A stretch of DNA of 64,000 nt from Branchiostoma floridae (Eukaryota > Chordata > Leptocardii > Amphioxiformes > Branchiostomatidae), in assembly GCF_000003815.2 (NCBI RefSeq), contig NC_049987.1, positions 18,878,383-18,942,382 on the forward strand. The letters are read 5' to 3'. Positions 11,070-23,999 of this stretch are shown in pieces. The notes under the pieces are model-generated. The model searched no databases. It was not told the origin of the DNA and saw only the letters and a list, made by a program, of their open reading frames with translations. Made by a program: the position numbers and the translations under genes. Within the stretch, counting starts at the first letter, position 1, and every line of letters begins with the position of its first letter.

Positions 11070-11860
11070 TCTGCATCTCTTCCAGCCAATCGCAGGCCTG
11101 CAATTCCTACAAAAACTAAACCCTTCTCGCATGTAGATTTAAAAAAAAAAGGTGTTAAGCACAGAAACGAGTAAAAAAACGACCTACAAACACGAGCATC
11201 TGGAACCGATTTTTCAACTCAGTAACAGAAAAAATATTGTAGACTACATTTCATTGCGAATGTATTAACCTCCCCGATGTTTTGAATTGTATTTATCAGG
11301 CCCAGATTGCCTACTCCCCGTAACTAATTTGAACTTCTGTGACTGTTAACTGAAACCCTCTCGGTTGTTGTCCCTAGTGCCCTTTGTAGATTTTCACCCG
11401 TAGACACTTGTTATGGGGGTAGTAAATTACCCGTTAATGGAGTAAAAGAGGGTAACTATGGGACGGCACGGGGCAAAGTTACCAAGCAGGTCTATTCCGA
11501 CTCTAACTATACGGAACTAGAGTTCCACAACCTCAAACCGTCGTCAAATGATGTTAACGAGTGACATATCATGAATGATTCTCATTGGTTATGAAATCCT
11601 CATTTGCATAAATTGTATCAGTTGATCGCGATCTCTACCATGAAAAGATTGAACGTCTTTTGTAGTATATTTTGTAGCTATTGTAGTAGAATACGAGAAT
11701 TCAAAACCGGACGTTCAGCTACAGTGCCATAACAAGCCGCCAGGGGCTCAAAATTAAATCATTTCGAGGTGCAATCAATACCTATCCACATACTCAAGAT
11801 CAAGATAATCTGCCCGGGTATTCTTTGGTTATTGTGTTCACAAAGACACAGATAGACAGA
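11070..11860. other. No gene recognised
   Basis: No open frame longer than about 60 codons and no repeat partner noticed. Confidence 0.5.
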
Positions 11861-11863
11861 CTG

Positions 11864-11909
<46 letters not shown>

Positions 11910-11918
11910 ACAGACAGA
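11864..11918. repeat. CA microsatellite
   Basis: A (CA)n run, becoming CAGACA at the right end. Confidence 0.95.
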
Positions 11919-12574
11919 CACACGTAACCGAAAACACAACCTCCTTAACGAAGGTAAAATGAAAAGCTGAGACTTTTTGAAATACAATACAGTACCAATG
12001 CCGTATACTAGTACTATGGTACATTTACCTTTTCCATGGTCATATATCAAAGACTTTATTTACAGAACAGAACAGTGCTTTCTTCGCTTAGCTCTTATGA
12101 GAAAGAGCAAGGTAGTTGAAGACACAACACTACCGAAGGACTAGCCACCTGCTGTGTAGTGTTTGCACTTCTGTGTGGCCCAAGGGCCATAGAAACGGAG
12201 ATTGGCACCACCCAAAGAGGTCCGAAATGTGTAGGAAGGATTCGAACTACAAATTGTGTATTGGTTTGATCTTACTTTTTCTATACACTACAAGTCTGCA
12301 ACAGCAGATCAGTGAAACACATACACTACCCACATGTTGCTTATTCTACGTACGTGCATGTCTACATCTGTTTTATCCTCTCTTACTGTGTCATTTCTTT
12401 GTTATCGCGACCACACATGCAAAATTGTAGGCCCTGTCAAATGTATGTCCTATGGATGCTGTCAACGTTGTGGTTTTTTGACACAATTTGTATGACCTAT
12501 GACTTAAATAATAAGATATCATCCATGACCATGACCATGATGTAATAGTATGATTTGAATGACAGTCATGCAAA

Positions 12575-12802
12575 ACTTAACTTTGTTTGTTTGTATAGCA
12601 TATCCGGTGAACCGCCTTATGGCGTAACATACCGGATTTGTACCGAAGAGTACAAGCTGTATATTCATACAGAATTATTTCATCCACTCACACCAGGAAG
12701 GACCCCTTTATAAGATAAGTGCGGTGGGTTCTTTCACGAACTCGAAACGTGGCTCTCCTCAAACACGGTCCTCCATTTAAATTCCCATCCGAGGGACGCC
12801 CT
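12575..12802 (-). repeat. SINE-like element copy 2, cut by gap
   Basis: Matches the body of the element at 655-1143: TATCCGG, CTTATGGCGTAACA, GTACAAG, CATCCACT, and GGCTCTCCTCAAACACGG. It stops at the assembly gap, so the tRNA-like head is not visible. Confidence 0.7.
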
Positions 12803-13046
12803 NNNNNNNNNNNNNNNNNNNNNNNNNNNNNNNNNNNNNNNNNNNNNNNNNNNNNNNNNNNNNNNNNNNNNNNNNNNNNNNNNNNNNNNNNNNNNNNNNN
12901 NNNNNNNNNNNNNNNNNNNNNNNNNNNNNNNNNNNNNNNNNNNNNNNNNNNNNNNNNNNNNNNNNNNNNNNNNNNNNNNNNNNNNNNNNNNNNNNNNNNN
13001 NNNNNNNNNNNNNNNNNNNNNNNNNNNNNNNNNNNNNNNNNNNNNN
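12803..13046. other. Assembly gap, 244 N
   Basis: A run of 244 N. A missing integrin alpha exon could lie here, because the exons on either side do not match in phase. Confidence 0.99.
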
Positions 13047-13687
13047 CGATCCCTAACTTTGGGCATTTTGGAGGACAAAAATGTACGTCTCCTGCAAAGC
13101 TCAACTGCCTTGGTACACAAAATGCTTTTTAGATCCATGTCGGTCGTTGGTTCTGTCACGGCCTGCTTGAAAATCCTATGGCATCATAATCGTACGACAA
13201 TCGCACGACCTATGTAACAGCCCCTAAGTAGAACAAGAAACTGTGCGGTTACTACATGACCCAAATGTCCCAGTTCTTGAAATAGTCGTGCTGGCTCCCG
13301 CAAAAAGCAACTATGCTCACATTCAGTTCTTTGACACGTGCCACCTGTTATCAATTACGAAACAAAGAATCCCCTTCGAATACAGAACTAAAATTTTATT
13401 ATCATAGAGAGTTTATTTGCAAGTTCGTGCTCACAGCCTAATTGTTTGTACGTGGACTTGGGGAACATACATATGGTAGAGACATATATGGGAAACATAC
13501 CATGTGATAAACGCAGTGATTGACATTGTTGGAACAAGGAACTAATTCATCACCTATTTAAAGCCCAATTCTTAAGACACGTTTTTGGCTCCCGCATAGT
13601 ACAAGTGTACTTGCATTTAGTAGTTTGACACGGGTCCGGTGTTGTCCATCAAGTAAGAACGAGGCCAAGGCCTAAGGACTACCAACT

Positions 13688-14137
13688 AGGGGTGGGTACC
13701 GGTACAGAACATTTAGATACAGGTACGGTCCAGGTCCAGAGGATCAGGTCCAGGTCCGGACCTGAACCTGGACCTAATTGTCTGTGAAAACTTTGTGAAT
13801 GGGCAATGTTCAAAACAATGGTCCATTTCGCTGCAAAGGATTCTGTTTGGTGGAGTATCCGACATCTATAGACGTTTTAAAATCCTGTCCGAGTCATGAT
13901 GTAAACACTAGAGCACGTTTTACTGTAGAAACGTTAAAAGTTACTATCAACTCTCCTCTACTTTGCTCTTGTTACTTCCTTGGGCCTGTTACTTAACCCC
14001 AAAACACTCGAACTGCCTGCCGGTATAATCTGTTCATTTTAGAATCCGGTCCAGCCTCCGGTCTACTATTTTTTTCAGGTCCGATTTTCTGGACCAGTCC
14101 ATCAAGACAAGACGGTTTTGTACCGGTACCCACCCCT
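13688..14137. mobile_element. GGTACC-family MITE, complete, about 450 bp
   Basis: Terminal inverted repeats AGGGGTGGGTACCGGTACA and TGTACCGGTACCCACCCCT, flanked by TA. The left part has internal palindromic GGTCCAGGTCC/GGACCTGGACC repeats; the right part has TATAATCTGTTCATTTT. Related copies: 48969-49334 (right end truncated), 57488-57721, 58769-58960 and fragments at 54715-54800 and 56985-57050. Confidence 0.85.
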
Positions 14138-14218
14138 ACGTCTCAACTATAGCATCGGAATTCCATTGCCATTATATTTTTCCTTCAACGTATAACATTA
14201 GATGCCTAGGAGGTGTCG

Positions 14219-14570
14219 TCAAACGATGATGGCTATCTGACACGTTGCTTAGCAACAAGGTTGGATGATGTAACATTTGATATCCCCTTGTACGGTGTGT
14301 CACAGTGGGAGTACGTGGGGCGATCTGATCCCTACGAGACACTCTCTCAACCGCGGTCACCTGGATTTGGCCTGGTCTTACTAGCAACAAACACTAAAGA
14401 AGAGATTGGGTGATGATGTAACAGCCCATTTGATATCTCTCGTGTGGTGTGTCACGTTTGGAGTCCAGTGGGAGTACGTGGGTCGATCTGATCCCTGCGA
14501 AACACTCTCTCAGCCGCGGTCACCTGGCTTGGGCCTGTTGCTTCTAGCAACAAACACTTTGAGATAGACT
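14219..14570. repeat. Local duplication around 14235-14400 and 14410-14560
   Basis: Both halves share GATGATGTAACA, TTTGATATC, GTGGGAGTACGTGG, CGATCTGATCCCT, CGCGGTCACCTGG and CTAGCAACAAACACT in the same order. This is a tandem duplication with a unit near 180 bases. No coding role is evident. Confidence 0.7.
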
Positions 14571-14605
14571 CATCGCCCAAGCCAGACAAGGGTCCGTTAA
14601 ACTTA

Positions 14606-14847
14606 AAGGTGCACTCTCACTGCACTTGCGTCAAGCTTGCGTCACTGAAGGGTTCGAAAGATACTCAACGAACTTCAGAAATAAAGAACGAATTTTCTTT
14701 CTTTCTGTGTATTTTCTCGTCTTCTAAGTCATACTTTTACGTATGACGCAATATCTAAATTATAAGAAATCGAAAAAATAACTGTGACGCAGTGAATGAA
14801 CTCCGCAGTGACGCAACCTTGGCGCAACTGCAGTGAGAGTGCGCCTT
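14606..14847. mobile_element. Diverged MITE of GGTGGTAT family
   Basis: Inverted ends AAGGTGCACTCTCACTGCA and its reverse complement at the right (TGCAGTGAGAGTGCGCCTT). The body shares the TCTAAGTCATACTTTTACGT block with the copy at 4955. The ends have drifted from GGTGGTAT, so this may be a sister subfamily. Confidence 0.7.
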
Positions 14848-15440
14848 TAGTAAGCTTAGTCATGTAGTAAACGGTAGATTTTAACTTTTTCGTTGAAACA
14901 AAATTCTAGAGACCGTGACAATATTTCAAGAGCTAACCCTGGCGGCTTGATTCTCTTGAAGAAACAGAATCTTTCCTTGCCACACTTATATATAGAGCGG
15001 TGCCCATCTCTGTTTCTATAACCCTTGGGCCACACAGTCGCGCAAGGAACACAGCAGGAGCTATTCCACTGATAGTGTTACAAAAAATGGACTGTGTCTT
15101 TCAAAAAATCTATGTTGACTCCTAAGAGGTTAACGGAAATAAATCTGTCTATATGATGCATTTAGTATACGGGAGTTCCTCTAACGTGTGTTTGTGTTTG
15201 AATACCGGACCCTACAACAGAACCTAGATAACAGACTCCCGGCATATGTCTATCATCAACACAGAGACACTGTGCTACATCAGATTTCATACGAGTATAT
15301 ACGCTGCCCTTACTTTTGGACCCATGTGAATTCCAGAGACGACCCAAAAGTCAAATGTTGAACCCTCACTACCATTTGAGCATTGCGATCCGAACCACAT
15401 TGTACAGTGACAATATAGCATCCGTGGTATCATCGGGAGT

Positions 15441-15875
15441 AAGGTGGTATCTCACTGCACTTGGGGCACCGGTGCGGCACTGCGTGGTTCATTCACTGCG
15501 GCTCTTTTGTGTTATTTTCGCCATTTTTTTCTATTTAAGCTAGACCTTGCGTAATACGTAACTTGACAAAAGTATGACTTAGAAGACAACAACATACACA
15601 AAACGTTCTTTATCTCTATTCAAATACAATTCAATCTCCACAACTGGATAAAAAAAACGGATACTAGTATTTACTTCCGGACGTTTCGAGTGACATCCAT
15701 CACTCTTTTTCAGCGTCAGTAGAATGAGTTGTAGAGATTGAATTGTATTTGAATATTGTTTACCTGGATGTCTGTCCTTCATAGACGTTCTTTTTCACTG
15801 AAATTCGCCGACTCCATTGAACCCCACAGTGCCCAGTGCCGCACTGGTGCCCCAAGTGCAGTGAGATAGCACCTT
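15441..15875. mobile_element. GGTGGTAT MITE with nested insertion
   Basis: Ends AAGGTGGTATCTCACTGCAC and GTGCAGTGAGATAGCACCTT. At 15618-15754 the body is interrupted by an unrelated inverted-repeat element, explaining its greater length compared with the 245-base copy at 4955. Confidence 0.8.
15618..15754. mobile_element. Nested inverted-repeat element, 137 bp
   Basis: Termini ATTCAAATACAATTCAATCT and its mirrored reverse complement (right end GATTGAATTGTATTTGAAT). It lies inside the MITE at 15441-15875, so it is the younger insertion or was carried with it. Confidence 0.7.
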
Positions 15876-15879
15876 AAAC

Positions 15880-17580
15880 GGAAGATCGTATCACATTGGC
15901 TAATGTGATACAGGCGAAGAGGTCCTTCTCCGGCCTTCTGATTCGAATGGTAATGGGGGTCAAGGCCTTTGTAACAAGGGTCGTCGCAAAGGTTGCTCTC
16001 TGAGATACCACGAGGGCACGAGAATGGATAACAGGTCGTTGGAACAAAATAAATCTCGTCTTGTTGGACGTTCCTGGACCAACGTTTGTGCGCGACCCGG
16101 GCGTGCTGGGTCAACGAAGTGGCGGGACCTCGCCGATTATTGCCGTAACGCTACAACTAACACGCCGATGTCATGTGGCTGAAGTCTGTAGCAAGAATTC
16201 TGAATCAATGGCGTACAGAAAAACCCAATATCAAGGCACTTCAACTATTCTTAGACTAGTGCCTTATAAGAGTGGCGTTTCTAAATCAATAATCTTGAGG
16301 TTGCCGTTTGTTTTGAAATGACCTACGTCACGTAATATCACCCATGAAGAAATAAACAAATAACAAAGGGCAAAATGGTGTATTGGGTTGAAATGGTGTA
16401 TCCCTTGGTAGTCTAAAAATAAGAGCGTTTTCCCATTTCTATGCGTGGAAAATGCGGTGGCGGCAATACGCCTAATGTCATTCGCCTCGGACGTTTATTT
16501 AGTTCTGCTTGACTTTTACGAAGTTCACTTAACGTGGTTTGTTACTGTCTGCTATGGACAACAGAAGGGGAATTTTCCACTGTGGTGGTGTCACTTTCCT
16601 TTCAAACAGTCCTCTTTTAGCACAAAACTAAGACCTATAGCCGTCATACTCATAGCAGGCTTCTTAGCTTGGCTAACTAGTGACTGTTAGAAACCGGGTT
16701 AAAACTAACATACAGTCAGACAACAACATGAAACTATATCTTGTCTGGGACTAAAGAAACAAAAACCGCAAGTTCTACTGTAGTACCAAGGTCAGTCGTC
16801 AGAGGGCCCAGAATTGACCATGACCTTCGAACAAGTTAAAAACACGTACCTACACACCAAATATCATCACAGTCCACCAGTCGACACTCAACCGAGACGG
16901 GGGCCGATATTACTTACCAGGCAATTACGATTCATTACTCGAATCACGTGTCACTAAGGTCAACGACTCCTGAAGAAGGTCAACGGATGTGCGACTGAAA
17001 AATTCGAGGTAAGCTATACTCTTGTGTCGAATGAAATCCAATCAAGGGTTCATAACTACATACACACAAACATACAAACCGAAAACTACACCTCCGTTTT
17101 TCATGGAGGTAAAAGGGCAAGAAAATCCTAGCGAAGAGGCAATTGTTAGACTTAGTGAAGACCATAGATTATAAAATTAAAGCGGTTCCAAGTTTGAAGA
17201 TCTGAACAAAAACATGTGCGGAAAAGGAGGGCGCCCTAGATTCTTCGCCGAGTATCTGTACAGACAACGGTTAAATAAACAGCTTTACGTCCTACCCAAT
17301 TAAACCAATTGGTTAATGGGGTATAACAAGGAACATATTAGACTGGACCAAAACACTACGGAAACATGAGTTCCAAATTACGCCCTGTTTCCGCCAACCG
17401 CTGCGCTATCATGCCAAACCATAATTGGTGAGGCTTCAAATTACGACCTTGTAAAGTATCTGGAATTCTGGACTGTCGACCAACCAATAGAAAGTAAGAA
17501 CTAACCGACGAAAGTCGGAAATAACACAGAAATTGTCCGCAATAATTGGGTTTGAAAGCTGGTTGTGTGGGAAAATATAA
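15880..17580. other. No gene recognised; repeat fragments
   Basis: Contains a fragment at 16790-16890 related to the 43570-43710 repeat (AAGGTCA, CCTTGACCTT-like and AAATATCATC blocks) and a CTCCGTTTTTCATGGAG hairpin near 17092. No supported gene on either strand. Confidence 0.45.
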
Positions 17581-17587
17581 AACGCTG

Positions 17588-17800
17588 GTTCACCTATATC
17601 CGCAGAGTAACATATATCCGTTGCCTTTTTTTTTAAACTAGAGTATTTAGGGCTACAAGGAGTGCGGCATTTTGGCATTTTAAGAAAATTGCAGTTATAA
17701 TTTGAAATAACCGTCCGTTGACTTGATATCCCTAATTACCCTGTGTTTTTTAACAACGGATATAGGTTACTCCCGTGGATTTACTAGTAGGTAAACTAGC
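17588..17800. mobile_element. TATATCCG-family MITE
   Basis: The left arm has GGTTCACCTATATCCGCAG and ATATATCCGTTG; the right arm has CAACGGATATAGGTTACTCC. The interior carries CGTCCGTTGACTTGATATCCC. A related copy at 43010-43180 shares TTGATATCCC, so the family is dispersed. Confidence 0.65.
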
Positions 17801-18512
17801 GTTGGCAGGAAACGTGAAACTAAACATTGTCTAATTTTCTTTAGGGGTTTAGGTAGGTAGGTCTAAAAGTAAAAGGGCAGTGGTTATTTTTTTCTGTGAG
17901 ACAGTGAATGAACGATGTTTGGGTACTGGTGCTTTTCTGTGACATTCAAAGTAAGCATGACCATCCCCGTCTATGTCAACAAAAATAAACAAGGGAAGTG
18001 GAGAATGTATCTGTAACTTTCTGACCTCTTAAGTCGTATTTATCGGACCTTTCAGGAAGTTCTTAGTAGTCTAACTAGATAACCAATTCTTCCGTCTTCT
18101 AATTTTTCTTGTGAATTTTTCTTTTTCACTTCCCAAATCCGACCATATGTGTGTCATAATTCAAACCATTCAATGCGAGAATTTTGGGTTTTCATTTCTT
18201 TGTAAAAAGATGTGGCTCTGGCCGTCAACTAGGGCAACATTTTCTGTCATAGCACACTCAAAATTCTACGACAATCTCAAGGATTTCCTCAGTTTTCTGT
18301 CACAAACTTATCGTGCGACGAGTGTGACATGAGCCACCGAGCTCACAATTTTGGCGGGAAATTCAATCGTAATTTTGGCGCTCGATTCTCTGTCAGCGAA
18401 GAAGACGACAATATGAGTTAAAGTTGAGCGAAAAGTCAGCCAAGTCAAGTCACACTTACTGCGTATGCTAAGTGTAAGGATACATAGTCACAAGAAAGCA
18501 CGAAAAACTCAC

Positions 18513-21457
18513 CATAAAACGACAAGCTCTGGAAAGAGAACCCCTCAGACGTCAAACGACACTTGTAAACCTCGCCGGAGCCGCCATGTTTGATCGCCTG
18601 GGGACGAGAGTCCGGCGCACCTACCAGGATCCTGGGCTCGTGCAAAAAGACAAATGTTCGCAATTAGCAAGACGAGTCTGTGTGGTCGTGGAATGTGGTT
18701 GACAGGACAGCACATTTCACCACGGGAGACATAAACAAATCTGAGAAGTTTATGTCGGAGATAGCATCTGCTAGTTTTACCCTTGTGGTGCGTACTTTGG
18801 CCAGATTGTCGTTTGCTATTTTGACTTCTCACCACAGAACCAGGTCCTCGGGACGATTTGAATTTCAAGGACAAACCAAAATGGATGCACTCACTTGAAA
18901 TTTACCAAAGCAAGAGCTATTTATTTTGGAAACCACAGATTGAATTACCATGATTGACAGGCAGCTGTCTATTATGACGGAATACCACTCCCACCAGATT
19001 TAATGAACTGTTCTGCTGACGGTAAACAGACGACGCTATTTCGTGAATGCAAGCTAATGTACTGTACGGCTAATGAACAGTTTTTGTTCAATTTGCGCAA
19101 GAAATAAATCATGCCAATGAAGTGCATTAAATACTGATTGATAGAACTTCTGAGCGAGATATTTCAATCTGCCTACGCCCTTAATAACATGCGTAATGTT
19201 TATTGCCATCATGAATGAAATTATACAGAGCAGAAATATCAAACTGCCTTCCTTTGAAATTAGATACTTGTGGCGTCTAGTTTAATCGTTCAGCTTAGAA
19301 GGTTAGAATTGCCCCCCTCCCCACTACTGCCATATACTCATTATGTCACTGATAAACTCTGTCTAGGCATCTGGTGTCTGTAGAAAGTAAAAAAAAATAT
19401 TTTAAACATTCTTTAAGAGGAAGACCCTCTGTTACAACGCCACAGAAATAAGCAACTCCAGTGGCGTTTCTCGTATCTCTCCAGCTCGGGTCAACGATTT
19501 ACTTTAAACTGTCAAATTTGTTGGGGGAGAATTCCAAGGACTGTTTGGTACACCAACACATGGTTCAACTGTCGTCAGATATTTCCCGCGGGAAAAAAAT
19601 AACAACGTTCATGTGGCGAGATCTAATCTCCAAGCAGACGTGATGATCAGTCATGGTGATGTCATGCGTCAATTTTTGCAATATTTAGTGCGTTTGTTTG
19701 TTTGTTTGAACCTTTATTTATTCATGAAAGCTCAAATCGGCCTGCAGGCCGCTTTTCATTGAGGTCATGAGGGAAGAGGCAAGGGTCAGACAGAATATAT
19801 AACTAGAGATAAAGTTACATCGTTTTGAGTCCTTCAAGTCTTTCAAGTGTTTCACATTTTAGTCCCTTCTAATTCTTCAAGTTCATGTGTTTGGTTCCTG
19901 GGAGCCGGTAAAGGTGCATTACTGGAAACACGTACTAAAGGTTACAAAAACACTGAGCCGAATCCTTATATCTGCTTGGAGATAAGCAAGGTCTTCAAAC
20001 AGTGTTGATTCTTTTCAGCTGACAACAATTAGGTCCATTTCTTTTTCTGCTTTCCTCTAGATCACAGAAACTTGCAATTCTAAAACACGAGATACATGTA
20101 GCACAGTGAGGCTAATACAATACCAATATAAACACAGATCGCACTAAACGCGGGATATAATACTTTTGATTTGTAGTTGCTTGGTGGTGGTCGTTTTGAC
20201 AAGCAACGCAAGATAAATGTTATTCGAAGTCAAAAAGCTATGCTTACGTCGATCAGTTCTCCGAACTTCTATTTACAAAACTTATGAAACGACCACAATG
20301 ACATGTCACTTTTGTGTGCGTATAAACATAAGAAAACAAAGAAAGGTTTCTTACCCTAGATTTCCCCTAGGGCTTTTGTGTGAAAAGAATGTTCACCCCC
20401 CCCCCCCTCCAAACTCTCATGGGGTTAAAGGATTGTTTTTCATTTTTGTCTTCTACCGTCTCAAAGTCAATGGTCTCAATGCAGACAAGTCATAATTTGT
20501 GAAGAGAATACGATAATAATGGACTCAACTTTGACGCAAGCATGTCAAAGTATCATGTCTGTATCATATGCGTTTTTGGAAAGATATCTTACAAATTTGT
20601 ACCCACCCTCTGGAAAGATAAGAGACATTTTTGACTCCTATCCAAACCCGAACGAGGTTTGGGCCCTTTGGCATTTTCTTGCGGTTGGGCAAACCTCCAA
20701 CCGATCGTGGCTTCAGCTATCTCTTTTAGACAATGACTCTGTCAGTGTGTATTTGTCACCACTTCGTAAAGGGTGAGCCTCCTAGATATAGGGCATACGG
20801 GCTCGCATTGTTGGCGGTGAACTTCGCGGTTCCAGCCGCTTAATTAAAGGAAATTCAATGCTTCCCTGACAGTATTTCGTGCGTTTTTGACGGGACGTTT
20901 CTGACATGTGAGTGTGTCACCTCTTAAACTATTTGTAATCAAACCCCTCTCACGTATGCTTCCACATGCTACATTTAAGCCGCAGAAAAGGGTACAGAAG
21001 ACGGACAATGGCACAAATATGCCACCCCCACCCTTCCTCGATAATTAAGACACAAGAGGATCTTCTCACGATATATATGGACGCAACTTTAGACGTCTAA
21101 ACATACCCATAGTGTTCCTAACCAGACTACCTTTTTACCGCGTGACATTTCAACTTAGACACTGGCTTCTACTGTTTCTGTTTGGTCTATATAACTCAAG
21201 CTCTAGTTGGCAAAGTACCAATATGTGTCACGCTGCGAGCTCTAGTCTAACCTCCGCTCGTCGACCTACCAGGTGCCGTTGTCTGTCCGCCCGCCTCTTC
21301 GGTACTTCAGCAAGGACGCCCCGAAGGAACTCCCGTTCGGCCCGCTGAAAACCACCGCGTCCCTGACGTCGAACTGAGTCTCCGCCGAATTACTCGTCAC
21401 GGAAAGAAAAATAAAGGTGCAGAAGAGCAGCGATGCGCGAGTTAGTGTTTCCTCCAT
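18513..21457 (-). CDS. Integrin alpha chain, N-terminal exons (partial)
   Basis: Integrin alpha chains pair with beta chains at the cell surface to bind extracellular matrix or other cells. Exon 1 (21457-21270) begins METxL-type with a hydrophobic signal peptide (residues about 7-24, LLFCTFIFLSV) and reads into FDVRDAVVFSGPNGSSFG, the conserved start of the first FG-GAP beta-propeller blade. Exon 2 (18631-18513) continues with ILVGAPDSRPQ and SGEVYKCRL, the matching LVGAP and G-x-VYxC positions. Exon 1 ends TG/GTAGGT in phase 2 and exon 2 starts after CCCAG with one base, giving Trp at the join; exon 2 ends TATG/GTGAGT in phase 1. The start ATG has an upstream CpG-rich region. The remaining exons lie to the left or outside the window; the intron is about 2.6 kb. 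The family is clear; the subtype is not. Confidence 0.85.
18960..21200. other. Integrin intron 1; no separate gene supported
   Basis: Holds the reverse LINE-tail fragment at 19690-19790 and a poly-C run at 20397-20407. An 85-codon plus-strand frame at 20519-20776 begins with ATG but has no recognisable domain, so I leave it uncalled. Confidence 0.5.
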
Positions 21458-21459
21458 GG

Positions 21460-21680
21460 TTTTTGTAAACTCCTCACATGACGGGTGGAAAGTTGAGCGG
21501 TATACAAGAGGAGAGATACCGTAGCCCCGCGCGCGCCGCTGGCACAGACTTCAGATGGTCTCTTTCCGCGCGGAGGCTTGTCATGTGACTCCGTGACGTC
21601 ACTTTCAAACGACAGAAAAACCCTCGGTGTCTGGAGGCGGTGTAAACGGTCCAGACTGTTGAACATAAATCATTGTGGAT
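21460..21680 (-). promoter_or_regulatory. CpG-rich promoter region of the integrin alpha gene
   Basis: Immediately upstream of the integrin start codon. G+C-rich with CGCGCGCGCC near 21530, a second CGCG cluster near 21567 and a GTGACGTCAC CRE-like site near 21593. No clear TATA box. Position and composition suggest a CpG-island promoter. Confidence 0.5.
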
Positions 21681-22139
21681 AAAACAGTAGCCGTTTGACG
21701 GTGTGCTCTGGTGATTCCATCGGGAAAATGCTCTCTTTAGGACCCAAGATTTTACTGTTTGCTGTCTTTGTCTGCGTCTTTGTAAGATCTTGGTACTACC
21801 ATACGGTACAAGTGTGTAGCCAAAATATTTTGTGAACCGGTGGGATGTTGCTTCGCAGGATGAACTGAACGCTGAACGTTAACGGGCACTCGTTTAGATA
21901 TAATTTACTGGGGAGGAGGGAGACTGAGCTAGGATTAGAAAAAAGGACCTGTCAGATTTGTCTGGGGTTGAGGGTGATAAATCGTTCTTTCAGAATAACA
22001 TTTCTGCATGCCCTTCTCCGCTATTTTGATCCACCGTTGATCGTAGCGGGTCCACTATATATCTAATTCTCGTAAGCGTTATCGGTACATTGTTCGTGAA
22101 GCGTTATTGGACATGTTAATTCAACGTAGTACATTACCT

Positions 22140-23060
22140 TGAAAGTTACCTTTTAGCGTTGACAGTACCCCCCCCCCCCCCCCTTCCACTTGTATTCCAT
22201 CTGTGGAGTCCCTCGCCATTTTCACCTTTAATCTCAACAAGAAACATATTTCGGATTTGCAAGCAGAAAGAAATATGGAGGAAAGATAGTAGGGAACATG
22301 TCCCGATTTTTACTGTTTTGCGATCTTTTGTTGTTGTCGTTTCAAACACAACAAAACATTCACTACGACCTTTCATCCCAATATCAGCTAGAAGACCTAT
22401 ATTTGTCACCTGACATTGTTACAATGCGAGACGAATACCAGAACACGGATAAACGGGGTCATGTTGTCAAACATAGCGCCCTCCCACAGTTTTATGGCTT
22501 AGCTGTGTCATATGGTCGTGACCTATGACCTCTTCAAATCTACACTGGGCGCGACCTTTTCAACGCTGATCGTCTGCTGTCCTGTCAATCACTACTAGGA
22601 CTGCCAATTGGCACTCATCAATGTGACTACATTAACTCTGACTAATTAGAACGTCAAAACACCAAATGAAATGAGACCAGACTCATATGCTGACCCCCCC
22701 CCCTTCTTTCCAAAAGTAGAAATACGTCAGATGGAAGATCTAGTGACCATTGGCCGAGAAATCTACGGTTCATTGACCTACTTTGAGACAACGTAACAAT
22801 TCCATTTGCAATGTGCACGATTTCTACGTCTGAAATAGTGGCAAAGCTTATGTGGTATTTGCTCAAATGAAATAACTTTATTGCTCAACCATCGCACAAG
22901 GGACCATCTATGGCAGCAACTACTAAACCATAGTATTACGAGGTTACAAGCAAAATATTATTGATAACAGTACAGCCATGTATGAGTGATCAGGTCTCGC
23001 ATTTGCAATATTACTGTACAATTTATATTGATATTTGTACATATATGACATTGATGTTTG
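22140..23060. other. No gene recognised
   Basis: A poly-C run at 22168-22183 and another at about 22696. Frames here are short and without family features. Confidence 0.45.
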
Positions 23061-23069
23061 ACATGATAG

Positions 23070-23769
23070 TAGAGTCCATTCCAAGACACCATGCGGATGT
23101 TTGTTGCCATTGTTTAGAATTGATTTTAAAGTTTTGTAATTATATGTCTAGGACATTTGATACTTCAGAAATATTTTTAACACTGTTTCAACTTTATAAA
23201 TATTTCCCTGGTCCTGTAAAACTTTGGAAATATTCATGGTGTGGAATTGGATACTTCTAATGGTTTCTAAATAATGATAACAGCATTCTACCATTATTTA
23301 CCATTTTCTACCATTTTTTGTAAATGGTTCGGTGGGCTGGGAAGATAGCAATTCACACATCCTTGCAAAGTATGGTTGGGTGCCATGCAACAATGGCCCA
23401 CCACAAAGGATCCACCAGTGCCCAGAAGTGAAATCTAAAAATATACAGATGCAACAATAGGGCTTACTTTTATGGGGACAATAAACTAATTTTACCATTT
23501 GGCCAGGTTTACCATTTTTTGTAAATATTTGTAAATGTGAAATAATCACAGAGAGGTTTCACAATTATTCTAAATAAAGATATTTTTGTACAGTTACTTT
23601 CAAAATGTTTCTAAAATATTCAAAGAAATTCAAATAAATGAGTATTTTCTTAGTCAATTTTTTGAAAATAATTTAATTATTGTGGCTCAGATATTCTTTT
23701 ATTCAAAATAATTCAGACTAATTATAAATATCGCCTAAAAACCCTCATGGTGTCTTGGAATGGACTCTA
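23070..23769. mobile_element. 700-bp terminal-inverted-repeat element
   Basis: A 24-base perfect inverted repeat, TAGAGTCCATTCCAAGACAC plus CATG, stands at 23070-23093 and 23746-23769. If the element starts at AGAG and ends at CTCT, both sides carry AGT as a possible 3-base target duplication. The interior is A/T-rich with repeated TACCATTT stretches and no transposase-like frame, so it would be a non-autonomous DNA transposon. No second copy is visible in the window. Confidence 0.7.
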
Positions 23770-23999
23770 GTAACGGAAAATAACAAAATAAGTAACAGAT
23801 AGGGAACATGTGCTTTAGCTCTTACAGTCTGAAACAGAGCTTCTCTCTCTTTACTGTAAGTTACTGAGGACAGGTCATGACAACATGAGTGCAGTTCATC
23901 TTCGATATTTTCATAACATGTGGAACACAGTCTCAAAAGACAGGACTTAAATACCAATGAAGACAGCATGACTATTCAGTCCAGGTGACCTCCAAAAGA

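Noticed and set aside
10883..11174. Cys/Val- and Thr/His-rich frames
   Set aside because: Produced by TG and CTGT repeats in several frames; no gene signals.
12688..13159. Open frames spanning the 244-N gap on both strands
   Set aside because: Only kept open by unknown bases; the left flank is a SINE-like repeat.
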